39,026 nucleotides of DNA from Rhodovarius sp. (GTDB taxonomy: Bacteria > Pseudomonadota > Alphaproteobacteria > Acetobacterales > Acetobacteraceae). The notes beneath the pieces are model-generated. The model was not told the origin of the DNA. It saw only the letters and a list, made by a program, of their open reading frames with translations, and made no database searches. Shown here in pieces: positions 8,479 through 16,337 of this stretch. The stretch's first letter is position 1, and each line of letters begins with the position of its first letter. The stretch is taken from contig JANWYF010000074.1 of the NCBI GenBank assembly GCA_025057055.1, forward strand, positions 1-39,026. The letters run 5' to 3'. The translations under genes and the position numbers were made by a program.

Positions 8479-8522
8479 CGGCGGCGGCCTCCGTGCCGTA
8501 AGGGGCGGGCCGGCCGCCGCCG
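8479..8522 (+). promoter_or_regulatory. pufA-pufL intercistronic mRNA hairpin
   Basis: An 11-bp perfect GC stem (CGGCGGCGGCC at 8479-8489 pairing with GGCCGCCGCCG at 8512-8522) encloses a 22-base loop, 12 bases after the pufA stop. No T-run follows, so full termination is unlikely. A hairpin in this position in Rhodobacter stabilises the pufBA message against 3' decay and sets the excess of LH1 over reaction centre. The same role is inferred here. Confidence 0.75.
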
Positions 8523-8598
8523 GCGAACGCGATCCCGTCCGGCCCGGCGTCGCGGCGCTGGGCTCAGGGCTTCCGCAACCACAAGGGGGTTCCGGCCC

Positions 8599-9429
8599 AT
8601 GGCTGTGCTGACTTTCGAGAAGAAATACCGGGTCCGCGGGGGTACCCTCTTCGGCGGCGACCTGTTCGATTTCTGGGTGGGGCCCTTCTATGTGGGCTTC
8701 TTCGGCGTCACCACCCTGTTCTTCAGCGTGGTCGGCACCGCGCTCATCATCATCGCCGCCGCCCAGGGGGACACCTTCAACATCTGGCGCATCAACATCG
8801 CGCCTCCGGACCTCTCCTATGGCCTTGCCCTCGCCCCAATGCGGGAGGGGGGCTACTGGCAGGTGATCACGATCTGCGCGCTCGGTGCCTTCATCTCCTG
8901 GGCGCTGCGGCAGATGGAGATCGCGCGCAAGCTCGGCATGGGGTTGCACATCCCCTTCGCCTATCTGACCGCGGTCTTCGCCTTCTTCACGCTGAACGTG
9001 ATCCGCCCGGTGCTGATGGGCGCCTGGGGACATGGCTTCCCCTACGGCATCTTCAGCCACCTCGATTGGGTGAGCAACGTCGGCTACCAGTACCTGCACT
9101 TCCACTACAACCCGGCGCACATGATCGCGGTGAGCCTGTTCTTCGCCACCACGTTCGCGCTCTCGCTCCATGCATCGCTGGTGCTCTCGGCGATCAATCC
9201 CAAGAAAGGGCTGCCGGTCGCCACGGCGGAGGCCGAGAACACCTTCTACCGGGATTTGATCGGCTACTCGATCGGTACACTGGGCATCCACCGGCTGGGG
9301 CTGTTCCTCGCCCTCTCGGCCGGCATCTGGTCCGCCATCTGCATCGTCATCTCCGGGCCGTTCTGGACCCGCGGCTGGCCCGAATGGTGGAACTGGTGGC
9401 TCCAGATCCCGATCTGGCGCGGCCTGTGA
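8599..9429 (+). CDS. pufL: Photosynthetic reaction centre L subunit
   Basis: This 276-residue, five-helix membrane protein binds half of the reaction-centre cofactors. Counting the initiator Met, the ligands are His-154 (accessory BChl, HLDW), His-174 (special pair, YNPAH), His-191 and His-231 (non-haem iron, with quinones nearby). His-169 (L168) is kept for special-pair hydrogen bonding. Near the QB site are Glu-213 (L212), Asn-214 (L213) and Ser-224 (L223). L213 is Asn as in Rps. viridis, not Asp as in Rba. sphaeroides. The gene starts 132 bp after pufA, behind the intercistronic hairpin, with an AGGGGG-rich leader. Confidence 0.98.
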   Translation: MAVLTFEKKYRVRGGTLFGGDLFDFWVGPFYVGFFGVTTLFFSVVGTALIIIAAAQGDTFNIWRINIAPPDLSYGLALAPMREGGYWQVITICALGAFISWALRQMEIARKLGMGLHIPFAYLTAVFAFFTLNVIRPVLMGAWGHGFPYGIFSHLDWVSNVGYQYLHFHYNPAHMIAVSLFFATTFALSLHASLVLSAINPKKGLPVATAEAENTFYRDLIGYSIGTLGIHRLGLFLALSAGIWSAICIVISGPFWTRGWPEWWNWWLQIPIWRGL

Positions 9430-9447
9430 GGAGAGGAGGAGGGAACC

Positions 9448-10422
9448 ATGGCACTGGAATACCAATACCTCTTCACCCGCGTGCAGGTCCGCGGGCCGCA
9501 CTACAAGGGTCTGCCGCTGCCGCCCGGCCATGACGTGCGCAGCAAGGGCGGGCGGTTCTCGCACCTGCTGGGCAAGCTCGGCGATGCGCAGATCGGGCCG
9601 ATCTACCTCGGCCATCTCGGGGTGCTGTCGCTGTTCTTCGGCTTCATCGCCTTCGAGATCATCGGGCTGAACATGCTGGCCTCGGTGAACTGGAACCCGC
9701 TGCTGTTCGTGCGCGACCTGTTCTGGCTCTCGCTCGATCCGCCGCTGCCCCAGCACGGCCTCAAGGTCTTCATGCCGCTGCACGAGGGCGGCTGGTGGCT
9801 GCTCGCCGGCTTCTTCCTGACGCTCTCGCTCTTCCTGTGGTGGGGGCGGACCTACCGCCGGGCGCGCGCGCTCGGCCTCGGCACGCACACCAGCTGGGCC
9901 TTCCTCGCGGCGATCTGGCTCTATCTGGTGCTGGGCTTCATCCGCCCGATCCTGATGGGCAGCTGGAGCGAGGCGGTGCCCTTCGGCATCTTCTCCCACC
10001 TCGACTGGACCGCGGCGTTCTCGATCCGCTACGGCAACCTCTTCTACAACCCCTTCCACGCGCTCTCGATCGTCTTCCTCTACGGCTCGGTGCTGCTGTT
10101 CGCGATGCACGGGGCCACCATCCTGGCGGTCGGCCGCTTCGGGGGAGAGCGCGAGGTCGAGCAGGCCTATGACCGCGGCACCGCCATGGAGCGGGCCGGC
10201 CTGTTCTGGCGCTGGACCATGGGCTTCAACGCCACGAGCGAGAGCATCCACCGCTGGGCCTGGTGGTTTGCGGTGCTGACGCCGGTCACCGGCGGCATCG
10301 GCATCCTGGTCACCGGCACGCTGGTGGACAACTGGTACCTCTGGGCGATGGAACGCGGCTTCGTCGCCGCCTACCCGCCGATTGCCACCCCTGACCCCTA
10401 CCTGACGGGAGCCGGCCGATGA
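9448..10422 (+). CDS. pufM: Photosynthetic reaction centre M subunit
   Basis: This 324-residue, five-helix partner of PufL has an offset of +2 from Rba. sphaeroides numbering. His-184 (M182), His-204 (M202, special pair, NPFH), His-221 (M219), Glu-236 (M234) and His-268 (M266) supply the chlorophyll and iron ligands. Tyr-212 (M210) and Trp-254 (M252, QA pocket) are present. Asp-46 occupies M44, which is Asn in Rba. sphaeroides, and matches the L213 Asn in PufL. GGAGAGGAGGAGGG precedes the start. The stop overlaps pufC (ATGA). Confidence 0.98.
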   Translation: MALEYQYLFTRVQVRGPHYKGLPLPPGHDVRSKGGRFSHLLGKLGDAQIGPIYLGHLGVLSLFFGFIAFEIIGLNMLASVNWNPLLFVRDLFWLSLDPPLPQHGLKVFMPLHEGGWWLLAGFFLTLSLFLWWGRTYRRARALGLGTHTSWAFLAAIWLYLVLGFIRPILMGSWSEAVPFGIFSHLDWTAAFSIRYGNLFYNPFHALSIVFLYGSVLLFAMHGATILAVGRFGGEREVEQAYDRGTAMERAGLFWRWTMGFNATSESIHRWAWWFAVLTPVTGGIGILVTGTLVDNWYLWAMERGFVAAYPPIATPDPYLTGAGR

Positions 10423-11516
10423 GGGACAACACGACCAACAACACGCTGCTCGCGCTCGGCGGCGTGGGCGCCCTGATCGGCATCGGGTTGCTCTTCACCT
10501 TCGAGCGACCGCCGATCGAGACGGTGCAGGGCGGCTTCCGCGGCACCTCCATGGGGCAGGTCTACAACCCGCGGACCGTCAACCGCCTGGCGGCGGTCAA
10601 CCAGGTGCCGCCGGCGCCCGAACCGGCAGACCCGGGCGGCGAACGGGCGCGGGACGTGTTCCAGAACGTGCAGGTGCTGGGGCACCTCTCGGTCGAGCAG
10701 TTCAACCGCATCATGCAGGTGATGACCGAGTGGATCTACCCGCGCGAGAACATCGCCGACGGCTGCAACGGCTGCCACGTGCCGGGCAACTTCGCGGCCG
10801 AGGACATCTACACCAAGCATGTCGCGCGCCGCATGCTGCAGATGACCATGGCCCTCAACAGCACCTGGCAGGTGCATACGCAGGAGGTGGGGGTGACCTG
10901 CTGGACCTGCCATCGCGGACAGGCCGTGCCGGCCTATGTCTGGTCGCAGCAGCCTGTCAGCAGCAACGGCGGCGGCTTCGCCACCGGTCCGGGCGAACAG
11001 AACCGCCCCGGCCGCCAAGTGGGTCTCGCCTCCCTGCCCAATGATCCCTTCACCCCCTATCTGTGGCGGGCCGAGGAGATCCGCATGCAGGGCCGCGACC
11101 AGCATCCGCGGCCCAACAGCCGGCAGTCCATCCAGCAGACGGAATGGAACTACGCGCTGATGATGCACATGTCGACGGCGCTCGGCGTCAACTGCACCTT
11201 CTGCCACAACAGCCGCGCCTTCTCGAGCTGGGAGGAGAGCCCGCCCCAGCGCCTGACCGCCTGGCATGGCATCCGCATGGTGCGCGACATCAACAACACC
11301 TACATCGAGCCGCTGCGCGAGCGCTTCCCGCCGCATCGGCTGGGGCCGCTTGGCGATACGCTCAAGGTCAACTGCGCGACCTGCCATCAGGGCGTCTATC
11401 AGCCCATGTTCGGCGCGCCGATGATCCGCGATTATCCGGAGCTGCTGCCCCCGCCTGAACAGCGGCGAGCGGAGGCGCCGGCTCCCGGCTGGGTGGCCGG
11501 GCCGCGCCTGCCATAG
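10419..11516 (+). CDS. pufC: Reaction centre tetraheme cytochrome c subunit PufC
   Basis: This 365-residue periplasmic subunit re-reduces the special pair. It has four CxxCH haem c sites: CNGCH, CWTCH, CTFCH and CATCH. An N-terminal hydrophobic segment (about residues 10-28, [19 protein letters not shown]) has no lipobox cysteine. The first Cys in the protein is in haem site 1, so it is probably held by an uncleaved helix rather than a lipid as in Blastochloris viridis. It overlaps pufM by 4 bases and ends the operon, with a terminator 20 bp beyond. There is no pufX. Confidence 0.97.
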   Translation: MRDNTTNNTLLALGGVGALIGIGLLFTFERPPIETVQGGFRGTSMGQVYNPRTVNRLAAVNQVPPAPEPADPGGERARDVFQNVQVLGHLSVEQFNRIMQVMTEWIYPRENIADGCNGCHVPGNFAAEDIYTKHVARRMLQMTMALNSTWQVHTQEVGVTCWTCHRGQAVPAYVWSQQPVSSNGGGFATGPGEQNRPGRQVGLASLPNDPFTPYLWRAEEIRMQGRDQHPRPNSRQSIQQTEWNYALMMHMSTALGVNCTFCHNSRAFSSWEESPPQRLTAWHGIRMVRDINNTYIEPLRERFPPHRLGPLGDTLKVNCATCHQGVYQPMFGAPMIRDYPELLPPPEQRRAEAPAPGWVAGPRLP

Positions 11517-11535
11517 CGCAGGGCGGAAGCGACAG

Positions 11536-11568
11536 AGGGGCCGGCCCCGCAGGGGAGCGGCCCCTTTT
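11536..11568 (+). terminator. Rho-independent terminator after pufC
   Basis: AGGGGCCG (11536-11543) pairs perfectly with CGGCCCCT (11558-11565), an 8-bp stem with a 14-base loop ending in TTTT at 11565-11568. It begins 20 bp beyond the pufC stop and marks the end of the photosynthesis superoperon. Confidence 0.85.
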
Positions 11569-11654
11569 CCGTCCGCTTGCCGGGGCTGCCTGCTGCGCGC
11601 AGCGCCGGGCCGATCCGCCCATCTCCCGGCCGCCGTCGCGTATATAGGTGCGCG

Positions 11655-13256
11655 ATGCCACCTCCGACCGCCCTGGCGCCGCTGCGCCATCCGATCTTCC
11701 GTCTGCTGTGGCTGGCCAATCTCGCCTCCAACATCGGGTTGTGGGTGCAGAACACCGGTGCGGGTTGGCTGATGACCACGCTCGACCCCTCGCCGCTCAT
11801 GGTCTCGCTGGTGCAGGCGGCCTCGATGTTGCCGGTCTTCCTGCTCGCCCTGCCCGCCGGCGCCTTGGCCGATATCCTGGAACGGCGCCTCTTCCTGCTC
11901 CTCGTGCAGGGCTGGCTCGCGGCGGTGGCCATTCCCCTCGCCCTGCTGGATGCCGGGGGCGTGCTGGGGCCGTGGGGTTTGATTGCCTTGACCTTCGCCC
12001 TGGGGGCGGGGCTCGCGGCTTCCTTCCCCGGCTGGGCGGCGACCACCGCCGAGCTCGTCCCGCGGGAGGATCTGGTGGGAGCGATCGCGCTCAACGGGAT
12101 CGGCTTCAACATCGCACGCGCGGTCGGTCCCGCGCTCGGCGGGCTGATCATCGCGAGCCTTGGCACGGCGGCTGCCTTCGCCTTCAACGCGCTCTGCATC
12201 GCTGCCCTGGCCTTGGCCTTGCTGGCCTGGCGGCGCCGGACGCCCAAGCCCGCCCTGCCGGCCGAGAGCTTTCTCTCTGCCATGCGCGCCGGGTTGCGCT
12301 TCGTCTCGGCAGCACCTGCCATCCGCAACGCCATCCTGCGCGCCTGCGTCTTCTTCCTCTTCGGCGCGGCGGTCTGGGGCCTGATGCCGCTGCTCGTGCG
12401 CCAAGGATTGGGGCTCGGGCCGCAGGCCTTCGGCCTGATCCTGGGCACCATGGGCGCAGGTGCGGTCGCCGCAGGTTTCATCATGCCCTATCTGCGCCCG
12501 CTCACCGACCGATCGGGGATGGTGCTCGGCGCATCGCTGCTCTCCTGCCTGGCACTGGCTTTGATCGGCCTTGCGGTGCCGAGCGGCATCGGCTGGCCGC
12601 TTGCCGTGATCGGCATCTTCCTCTTTGGGATGTGCTGGCTTGCGGGTGCGAGCACGCTGCAGACCGCGGCCTCCCTCGCGGCCCCGGGCTGGGTCCGGGC
12701 GCGCGCCCTTGGCATCTATCAAATGTGTTTCTTCGGAGCGATGACGGTGGGCGCCGTCGCCTCCGGCTGGCTTGGCGAGCGCATCGGCGTCTCCGGTGCG
12801 CTGGTCGCGTTTGCGCTGCTGGGGGCGGCGGCGGCGGTGGCGGTGCGCGGCCGCAGCCTGGATGCGGAGGCCGAGATGCCGCCCCTCCCGCAGGCGCCGA
12901 TCCTCTCGCCCAAGCCCGAAGCGCCGGAATTGCGCGCCCTGCTCGAGGCCGGGTCGGGGCGTGTGCTGGAAGTCGTGCGCTACACCGTCGCCGCCGAGGA
13001 CAGGGCAGCTTTCCTGGCCCACATGGAGAAGGTGCGGCGCGCCCGCCTGCGCGCCGGCGCCCTCATCTGGCGGCTCTACGAAAACGTGGCCGAGCCCGAG
13101 CGTTTCGTCGAACTCTGGCTGGTCGAGAGCTGGACGGAGCATCTGCGCGAGGCCGGGCGCATGACCGAGACCGACCGCGCGCTGATCGCGGCTGCCCTGG
13201 CCTTCGACCGCAGCCCGACCGGGGCGGAAGCGGCCCGCTACGTCAATCTGCTGTGA
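11655..13256 (+). CDS. MFS transporter with C-terminal monooxygenase-like domain (MFS_3/EntS type)
   Basis: This 533-residue inner-membrane protein has about 12 hydrophobic segments (residues 1-410) starting HPIFRLLWLANLASNIGLWVQNTGAGWLM, the opening typical of the MFS_3 'transmembrane secretion effector' family related to EntS. After residue about 430 there is a soluble region (RVLEVVRYTVAAEDRAAFL through WLVESWTEHL) resembling the antibiotic-biosynthesis monooxygenase ferredoxin-like fold, a fusion known in this family. The ATG at 11655 is chosen over the track start at 11577, which would add an arginine-rich leader. A TATATA lies only 8 bases before the ATG. The substrate is unknown; export of a small molecule is inferred. 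Its end overlaps the convergent Rieske gene by 14 bases. Confidence 0.85.
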   Translation: MPPPTALAPLRHPIFRLLWLANLASNIGLWVQNTGAGWLMTTLDPSPLMVSLVQAASMLPVFLLALPAGALADILERRLFLLLVQGWLAAVAIPLALLDAGGVLGPWGLIALTFALGAGLAASFPGWAATTAELVPREDLVGAIALNGIGFNIARAVGPALGGLIIASLGTAAAFAFNALCIAALALALLAWRRRTPKPALPAESFLSAMRAGLRFVSAAPAIRNAILRACVFFLFGAAVWGLMPLLVRQGLGLGPQAFGLILGTMGAGAVAAGFIMPYLRPLTDRSGMVLGASLLSCLALALIGLAVPSGIGWPLAVIGIFLFGMCWLAGASTLQTAASLAAPGWVRARALGIYQMCFFGAMTVGAVASGWLGERIGVSGALVAFALLGAAAAVAVRGRSLDAEAEMPPLPQAPILSPKPEAPELRALLEAGSGRVLEVVRYTVAAEDRAAFLAHMEKVRRARLRAGALIWRLYENVAEPERFVELWLVESWTEHLREAGRMTETDRALIAAALAFDRSPTGAEAARYVNLL

Positions 13257-14274
13257 CGGTTTCGTTGCGGGCAGCGGGCCGCGCCGCCTCGGAGCGCATC
13301 AGATCGAGCAGCATCCGCCGCATCAGCACCCCCGGCCGGTCCGAGACCATGTTGTACTCGCGCCCGGTTTGGTCGAGCGGCACATCCGGGTCGGTGCTCT
13401 CCAGGATGTCGCGGTCCTCGGCGGTCACCAGCCGGTCGAAGGCGATGATGTCCTCGGCCTTGGCGTCGGCCTCGGTGTCGTTGCGGTAGACGAACTGCAC
13501 GATCTGGCTGCGCGTATCGTCGATCGGCGTCGCGGCGGTGACGATGGAGTGGCTGAGGCCGTTCGGGTAGCGGATGCGCAGCTTGCGCAGGAAGGGCATG
13601 TACCAGCGCCCGCGCATCATGCGCACGGTCCGGTCGGAATCCATGCGCAGCACCTTCTTCTGGATCTCCGGATTGCGCACCGGGACCTCGGTGATCATCA
13701 GGAAGCCGTCAGGGTATTCCTCGATCTCGAGCTTGGCCGGTTCGGGGTGGCCTTGGTCGCCGAAGCTCGCGCGATGGACGAAGCTGAAATGCGCGTTGTC
13801 GAAGCTGTTCTCCATCACGCGCAGCCCGGCACAGTTCCACACCTCGTAGAACTCATCGATGCGGCGGCAGCCCTCGGCCTCCTCCTCGAAGTCCGGGATC
13901 GGAAACAGCGGTTCCTCGAGCGCGCACCAGAGATAGCCGTAGCGCGCGGCGGCGCGATAGGCCGGGGTGGACATCCGCCCGCCCGACTGGCGTTCGGGCG
14001 GATGTTGGGGGATGCGCACGACCCGGCCATGGCGGTCGAACTCCCAGCCGTGATAGCCGCACGCGAGGCGCCCATTCTCGTAGAAGCCCTTGGACAGCTT
14101 GGCCGTACGGTGGCAGCAGCGATCCTCGAGCACCGCCGGCTGCCCCTCTCCATCCAGCCAGAGGACGAGGTCCCGCCCGAGCAGCCGGAAGGGCTTGGGC
14201 CCATCGGCCAGCATGGAGAGCGGCATCAGCGGATACCAGAAGCGGCGCAGCAGCGGGGTCTGGGTCGCGAGCAT
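13243..14274 (-). CDS. Rieske-type ring-hydroxylating oxygenase, alpha subunit-like
   Basis: This 343-residue oxygenase has an N-terminal Rieske [2Fe-2S] domain with the pairs CCH (DRCCHRTA, about residues 53-55) and CGYH (LACGYHGWEF). The C-terminal catalytic domain carries the mononuclear iron motif DNAHFSFVH, matching D-x2-H-x4-H. Length and the single-component look resemble the VanA/PaO-like group of Rieske oxygenases, which demethylate or hydroxylate aromatic or cyclic compounds using a separate reductase. No reductase is adjacent. It is divergent from the solute-binding protein at 14503, with a 228-bp shared upstream region. The substrate cannot be told from sequence. Confidence 0.88.
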   Translation of the reverse strand: MLATQTPLLRRFWYPLMPLSMLADGPKPFRLLGRDLVLWLDGEGQPAVLEDRCCHRTAKLSKGFYENGRLACGYHGWEFDRHGRVVRIPQHPPERQSGGRMSTPAYRAAARYGYLWCALEEPLFPIPDFEEEAEGCRRIDEFYEVWNCAGLRVMENSFDNAHFSFVHRASFGDQGHPEPAKLEIEEYPDGFLMITEVPVRNPEIQKKVLRMDSDRTVRMMRGRWYMPFLRKLRIRYPNGLSHSIVTAATPIDDTRSQIVQFVYRNDTEADAKAEDIIAFDRLVTAEDRDILESTDPDVPLDQTGREYNMVSDRPGVLMRRMLLDLMRSEAARPAARNETVTAD

Positions 14275-14356
14275 GGGTCCCTCCTCATCCCCACTCTAGC
14301 TGTTGCAGGGCAAAAGGGCGGCGGGGCGAGCCGGGCTGACCGCCCGGGCCTGTCCG

Positions 14357-14378
14357 CTGCTGCCCAAAGGGGCGGCAG
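14357..14378. repeat. Inverted repeat in the divergent promoter region
   Basis: CTGCTGCCC-AAAG-GGGCGGCAG forms a 9-bp arm pair with one G-T mismatch and a 4-base centre. It lies midway between the divergent Rieske oxygenase and solute-binding protein genes. It could be an operator for a local regulator or a hairpin. No regulator gene is adjacent, so function is open. Confidence 0.3.
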
Positions 14379-14422
14379 ATCGGCGCGCTCAACGCCGAAG
14401 CTGTGGGCGATTGCGGTGTCAG

Positions 14423-14446
14423 GACTTGGGCTGTGCTGACTTGGGC
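14423..14446 (+). repeat. Direct repeat upstream of the solute-binding protein operon
   Basis: GACTTGGGC occurs at 14423-14431 and again at 14438-14446, a perfect 9-base repeat with 15-base period, 57 bp before the ATG at 14503. It may be a protein-binding site. The remainder of 14275-14502 shows no clear -35/-10 boxes. Confidence 0.3.
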
Positions 14447-14502
14447 GGTCGCGGCGGGTCGGGGCAGCCGTTACATCTGCCTCACTTCCCAGGAGGTTCG
14501 AC

Positions 14503-15513
14503 ATGCGCCGCCGTTCCGTCCTCGCCCTCCCTGCCCTTGCCCTTGCTGCCCCCGCGGTCCACGCGCAGCCTCTGCTCAACATCCGCTTCACGCTTGACTG
14601 GGCCTTCCAGGGGCCCCAGGCGGCCTTCCTGGCCGCGCTGGAACGCGGCCATTTCCGCCGGGAAGGTCTGAACGTCACCATGGACCGCGGCACCGGTTCG
14701 GGCGATGTGCCGGTGCGCATCGCCAGCGGCGCCTATGACGTGGGCGTGGCCGACATCAACCCGACCATCCGCATGCGGCTCGAACGGCCCGAGGTTGACG
14801 TCTTCAGCCCCTTCATCATCTACGACGCTACCGCGCTTGCGGTGATGACGACGCGGCAGCAGAACATCCGCACCCCGCGCGACCTCGAGGGCAAGACCAT
14901 CGCCGCCCCCGATGCCGATGCCGGGCGGCAGCTCTTCCCGGCCTTCGCACGCGCGGCCGGCATCAACGCCGCCTCCATCCGCTGGATCTCGGTCACGCCG
15001 CAGCTGCGCGAGACCATGCTGGCGCGCGGCCAGGCCCATGCGATCACGGGCTTCATCACCTCGGGCATCTTCTCCCTGCGGGCGCTCGGCGTGCCGGAGC
15101 AGGACATCATCGTCATGCGCTACAATGAGGTGGGGGCGGATTTCTATGCCACCTCCCTAATCACCTCCCGCCGCTTCGCCGAAGCGAATCCGCAGGCAGT
15201 GACCGGGCTGATCCGCGCCCTGGTGCGCGCGCAATACGAGACCCTGGCCGATCCCGAAGGGATGGTGCAGCTCCTGCGTGCGCGCGAGCCGCTGACCGAC
15301 ATCGCGCTGGAGACGGAGCGCCTGCGGATGGCGCTCGAGCTGCTCACCTTCACCCCGCATGTGCGGGCCAATGGCTTCGGGCAGGTGGACACGGTGCGGC
15401 TGCAGCGCTCCATCGACATGCTGCGCGACGCGCTGGGCATCCAGCGGCCGATGGCGTGGTCGGAGGTGTATGATCCGCGGTGGCTTCCGCCGCCCTCCGA
15501 TCTGCGTGCATGA
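14503..15513 (+). CDS. NMT1/THI5-like (TauA/SsuA) periplasmic substrate-binding protein
   Basis: This 336-residue protein has a signal peptide (MRRRSVLALPALALAAPAVHA, cleavage after AHA near residue 21). The mature start, LNIRFTLDWAFQGPQAAFLAALERGHF, is the classic NMT1-like opening: a beta strand, then 'a..kG.f..eGl.V'. This family feeds ABC importers for alkanesulfonates, nitrate, hydroxymethylpyrimidine and similar small compounds. AGGAGG precedes the ATG. There is no permease or ATPase in this operon, so it is orphan here; the ABC system at 21688-25604 is a possible partner. It overlaps the next gene by 4 bases (ATGA). Confidence 0.87.
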   Translation: MRRRSVLALPALALAAPAVHAQPLLNIRFTLDWAFQGPQAAFLAALERGHFRREGLNVTMDRGTGSGDVPVRIASGAYDVGVADINPTIRMRLERPEVDVFSPFIIYDATALAVMTTRQQNIRTPRDLEGKTIAAPDADAGRQLFPAFARAAGINAASIRWISVTPQLRETMLARGQAHAITGFITSGIFSLRALGVPEQDIIVMRYNEVGADFYATSLITSRRFAEANPQAVTGLIRALVRAQYETLADPEGMVQLLRAREPLTDIALETERLRMALELLTFTPHVRANGFGQVDTVRLQRSIDMLRDALGIQRPMAWSEVYDPRWLPPPSDLRA

Positions 15514-16337
15514 TCGGGGGCATGCCGCTGCCGTCTCGCTACTGGGCCGATCTGCCCTGGCCCGCCTTTCGGTCCCTGCCGCCGGATACGGTGGCGCTGC
15601 TGCCGCTGGCGGCGATCGAACAGCACGGGCCGCATCTGCCGGTCTCGGTCGATGCCACGATCAATGAGGGAATCGTCGAGCGCGTGCTGCGCGGCCTCGA
15701 GGCCGACTTCCCGCTGCTCGTGCTGCCGACGCAGAAGATCGGCTGTTCGGTCGAACATCTGCGCTTTCCCGGCACCCTCACCAGCACGCCGGAGACGCTG
15801 ATCGCGCTCTGGACGGAGATCGGCGATTCCGTCGCCCGCGCGGGAATCCGGCGCCTGGTCATGCTCAACAGCCATGGCGGGCAGGTGCAGGTGATGGAGA
15901 TCGTGGCCAGGCGCCTGCGCATCCGCCACGACATGCTGGTGGTGCCTCTCTCCTGGTCGCGCCTGGGCATGCCGCCCGGCCTGGTCACACCGCTGGAGGG
16001 GCGCTACGGCATCCATGCCGGACAGATCGAGACGGCGGCCATGCTCGCGCTTCGCCCCGATCTTGTGGACATGAGCAAGGCCAAGGATTTCCGGAGCGCC
16101 TGGATGGTCGCCGAGGATGACTTTCCTCATCTGATCCCGGGGGGTGGTGCGGCCATCGCTTGGCAGGCGCAGGACCTGCATCCGGCCGGGGCGGTGGGCG
16201 ATGCCAGCCGAGCGACGGCAGCGGATGGGGAGGCGATCCTGGATCTCGCCGCCCGCCGCATTCTCGCCCTGCTTCAGGAAGTGCGCCGCTTCGACGCTGC
16301 GGCCTGGGTGGGGCGGACGCCCGATCCGGATGCGTGA
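15510..16337 (+). CDS. Creatininase-family amidohydrolase
   Basis: This 275-residue protein of the creatininase family comprises metal-dependent cyclic amide hydrolases such as creatininase, FAPy deformylase ArfB and MftE. Probable metal ligands are Glu and His in AAIEQHGPHLP, Asp in VSVDATI, His in LNSHGGQ and Glu in GIHAGQIETAAM, the full set expected. The ATG at 15510 overlapping the upstream stop is preferred; ATG 15522 is an alternative, and the track start at 15480 is unlikely. Its stop overlaps the next gene (ATGCGTGA). It sits between a binding protein and two FAD oxidases, so it probably opens a ring or amide in an imported compound. The substrate is unknown. Confidence 0.88.
   Translation: MIGGMPLPSRYWADLPWPAFRSLPPDTVALLPLAAIEQHGPHLPVSVDATINEGIVERVLRGLEADFPLLVLPTQKIGCSVEHLRFPGTLTSTPETLIALWTEIGDSVARAGIRRLVMLNSHGGQVQVMEIVARRLRIRHDMLVVPLSWSRLGMPPGLVTPLEGRYGIHAGQIETAAMLALRPDLVDMSKAKDFRSAWMVAEDDFPHLIPGGGAAIAWQAQDLHPAGAVGDASRATAADGEAILDLAARRILALLQEVRRFDAAAWVGRTPDPDA

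Noticed and set aside
10398-13142. A 914-codon minus-strand frame opposite pufC and the MFS gene
   Set aside because: It runs opposite pufC with four intact haem sites and an MFS protein. The composition is low-complexity Gln/Arg/Gly and no domain is seen.
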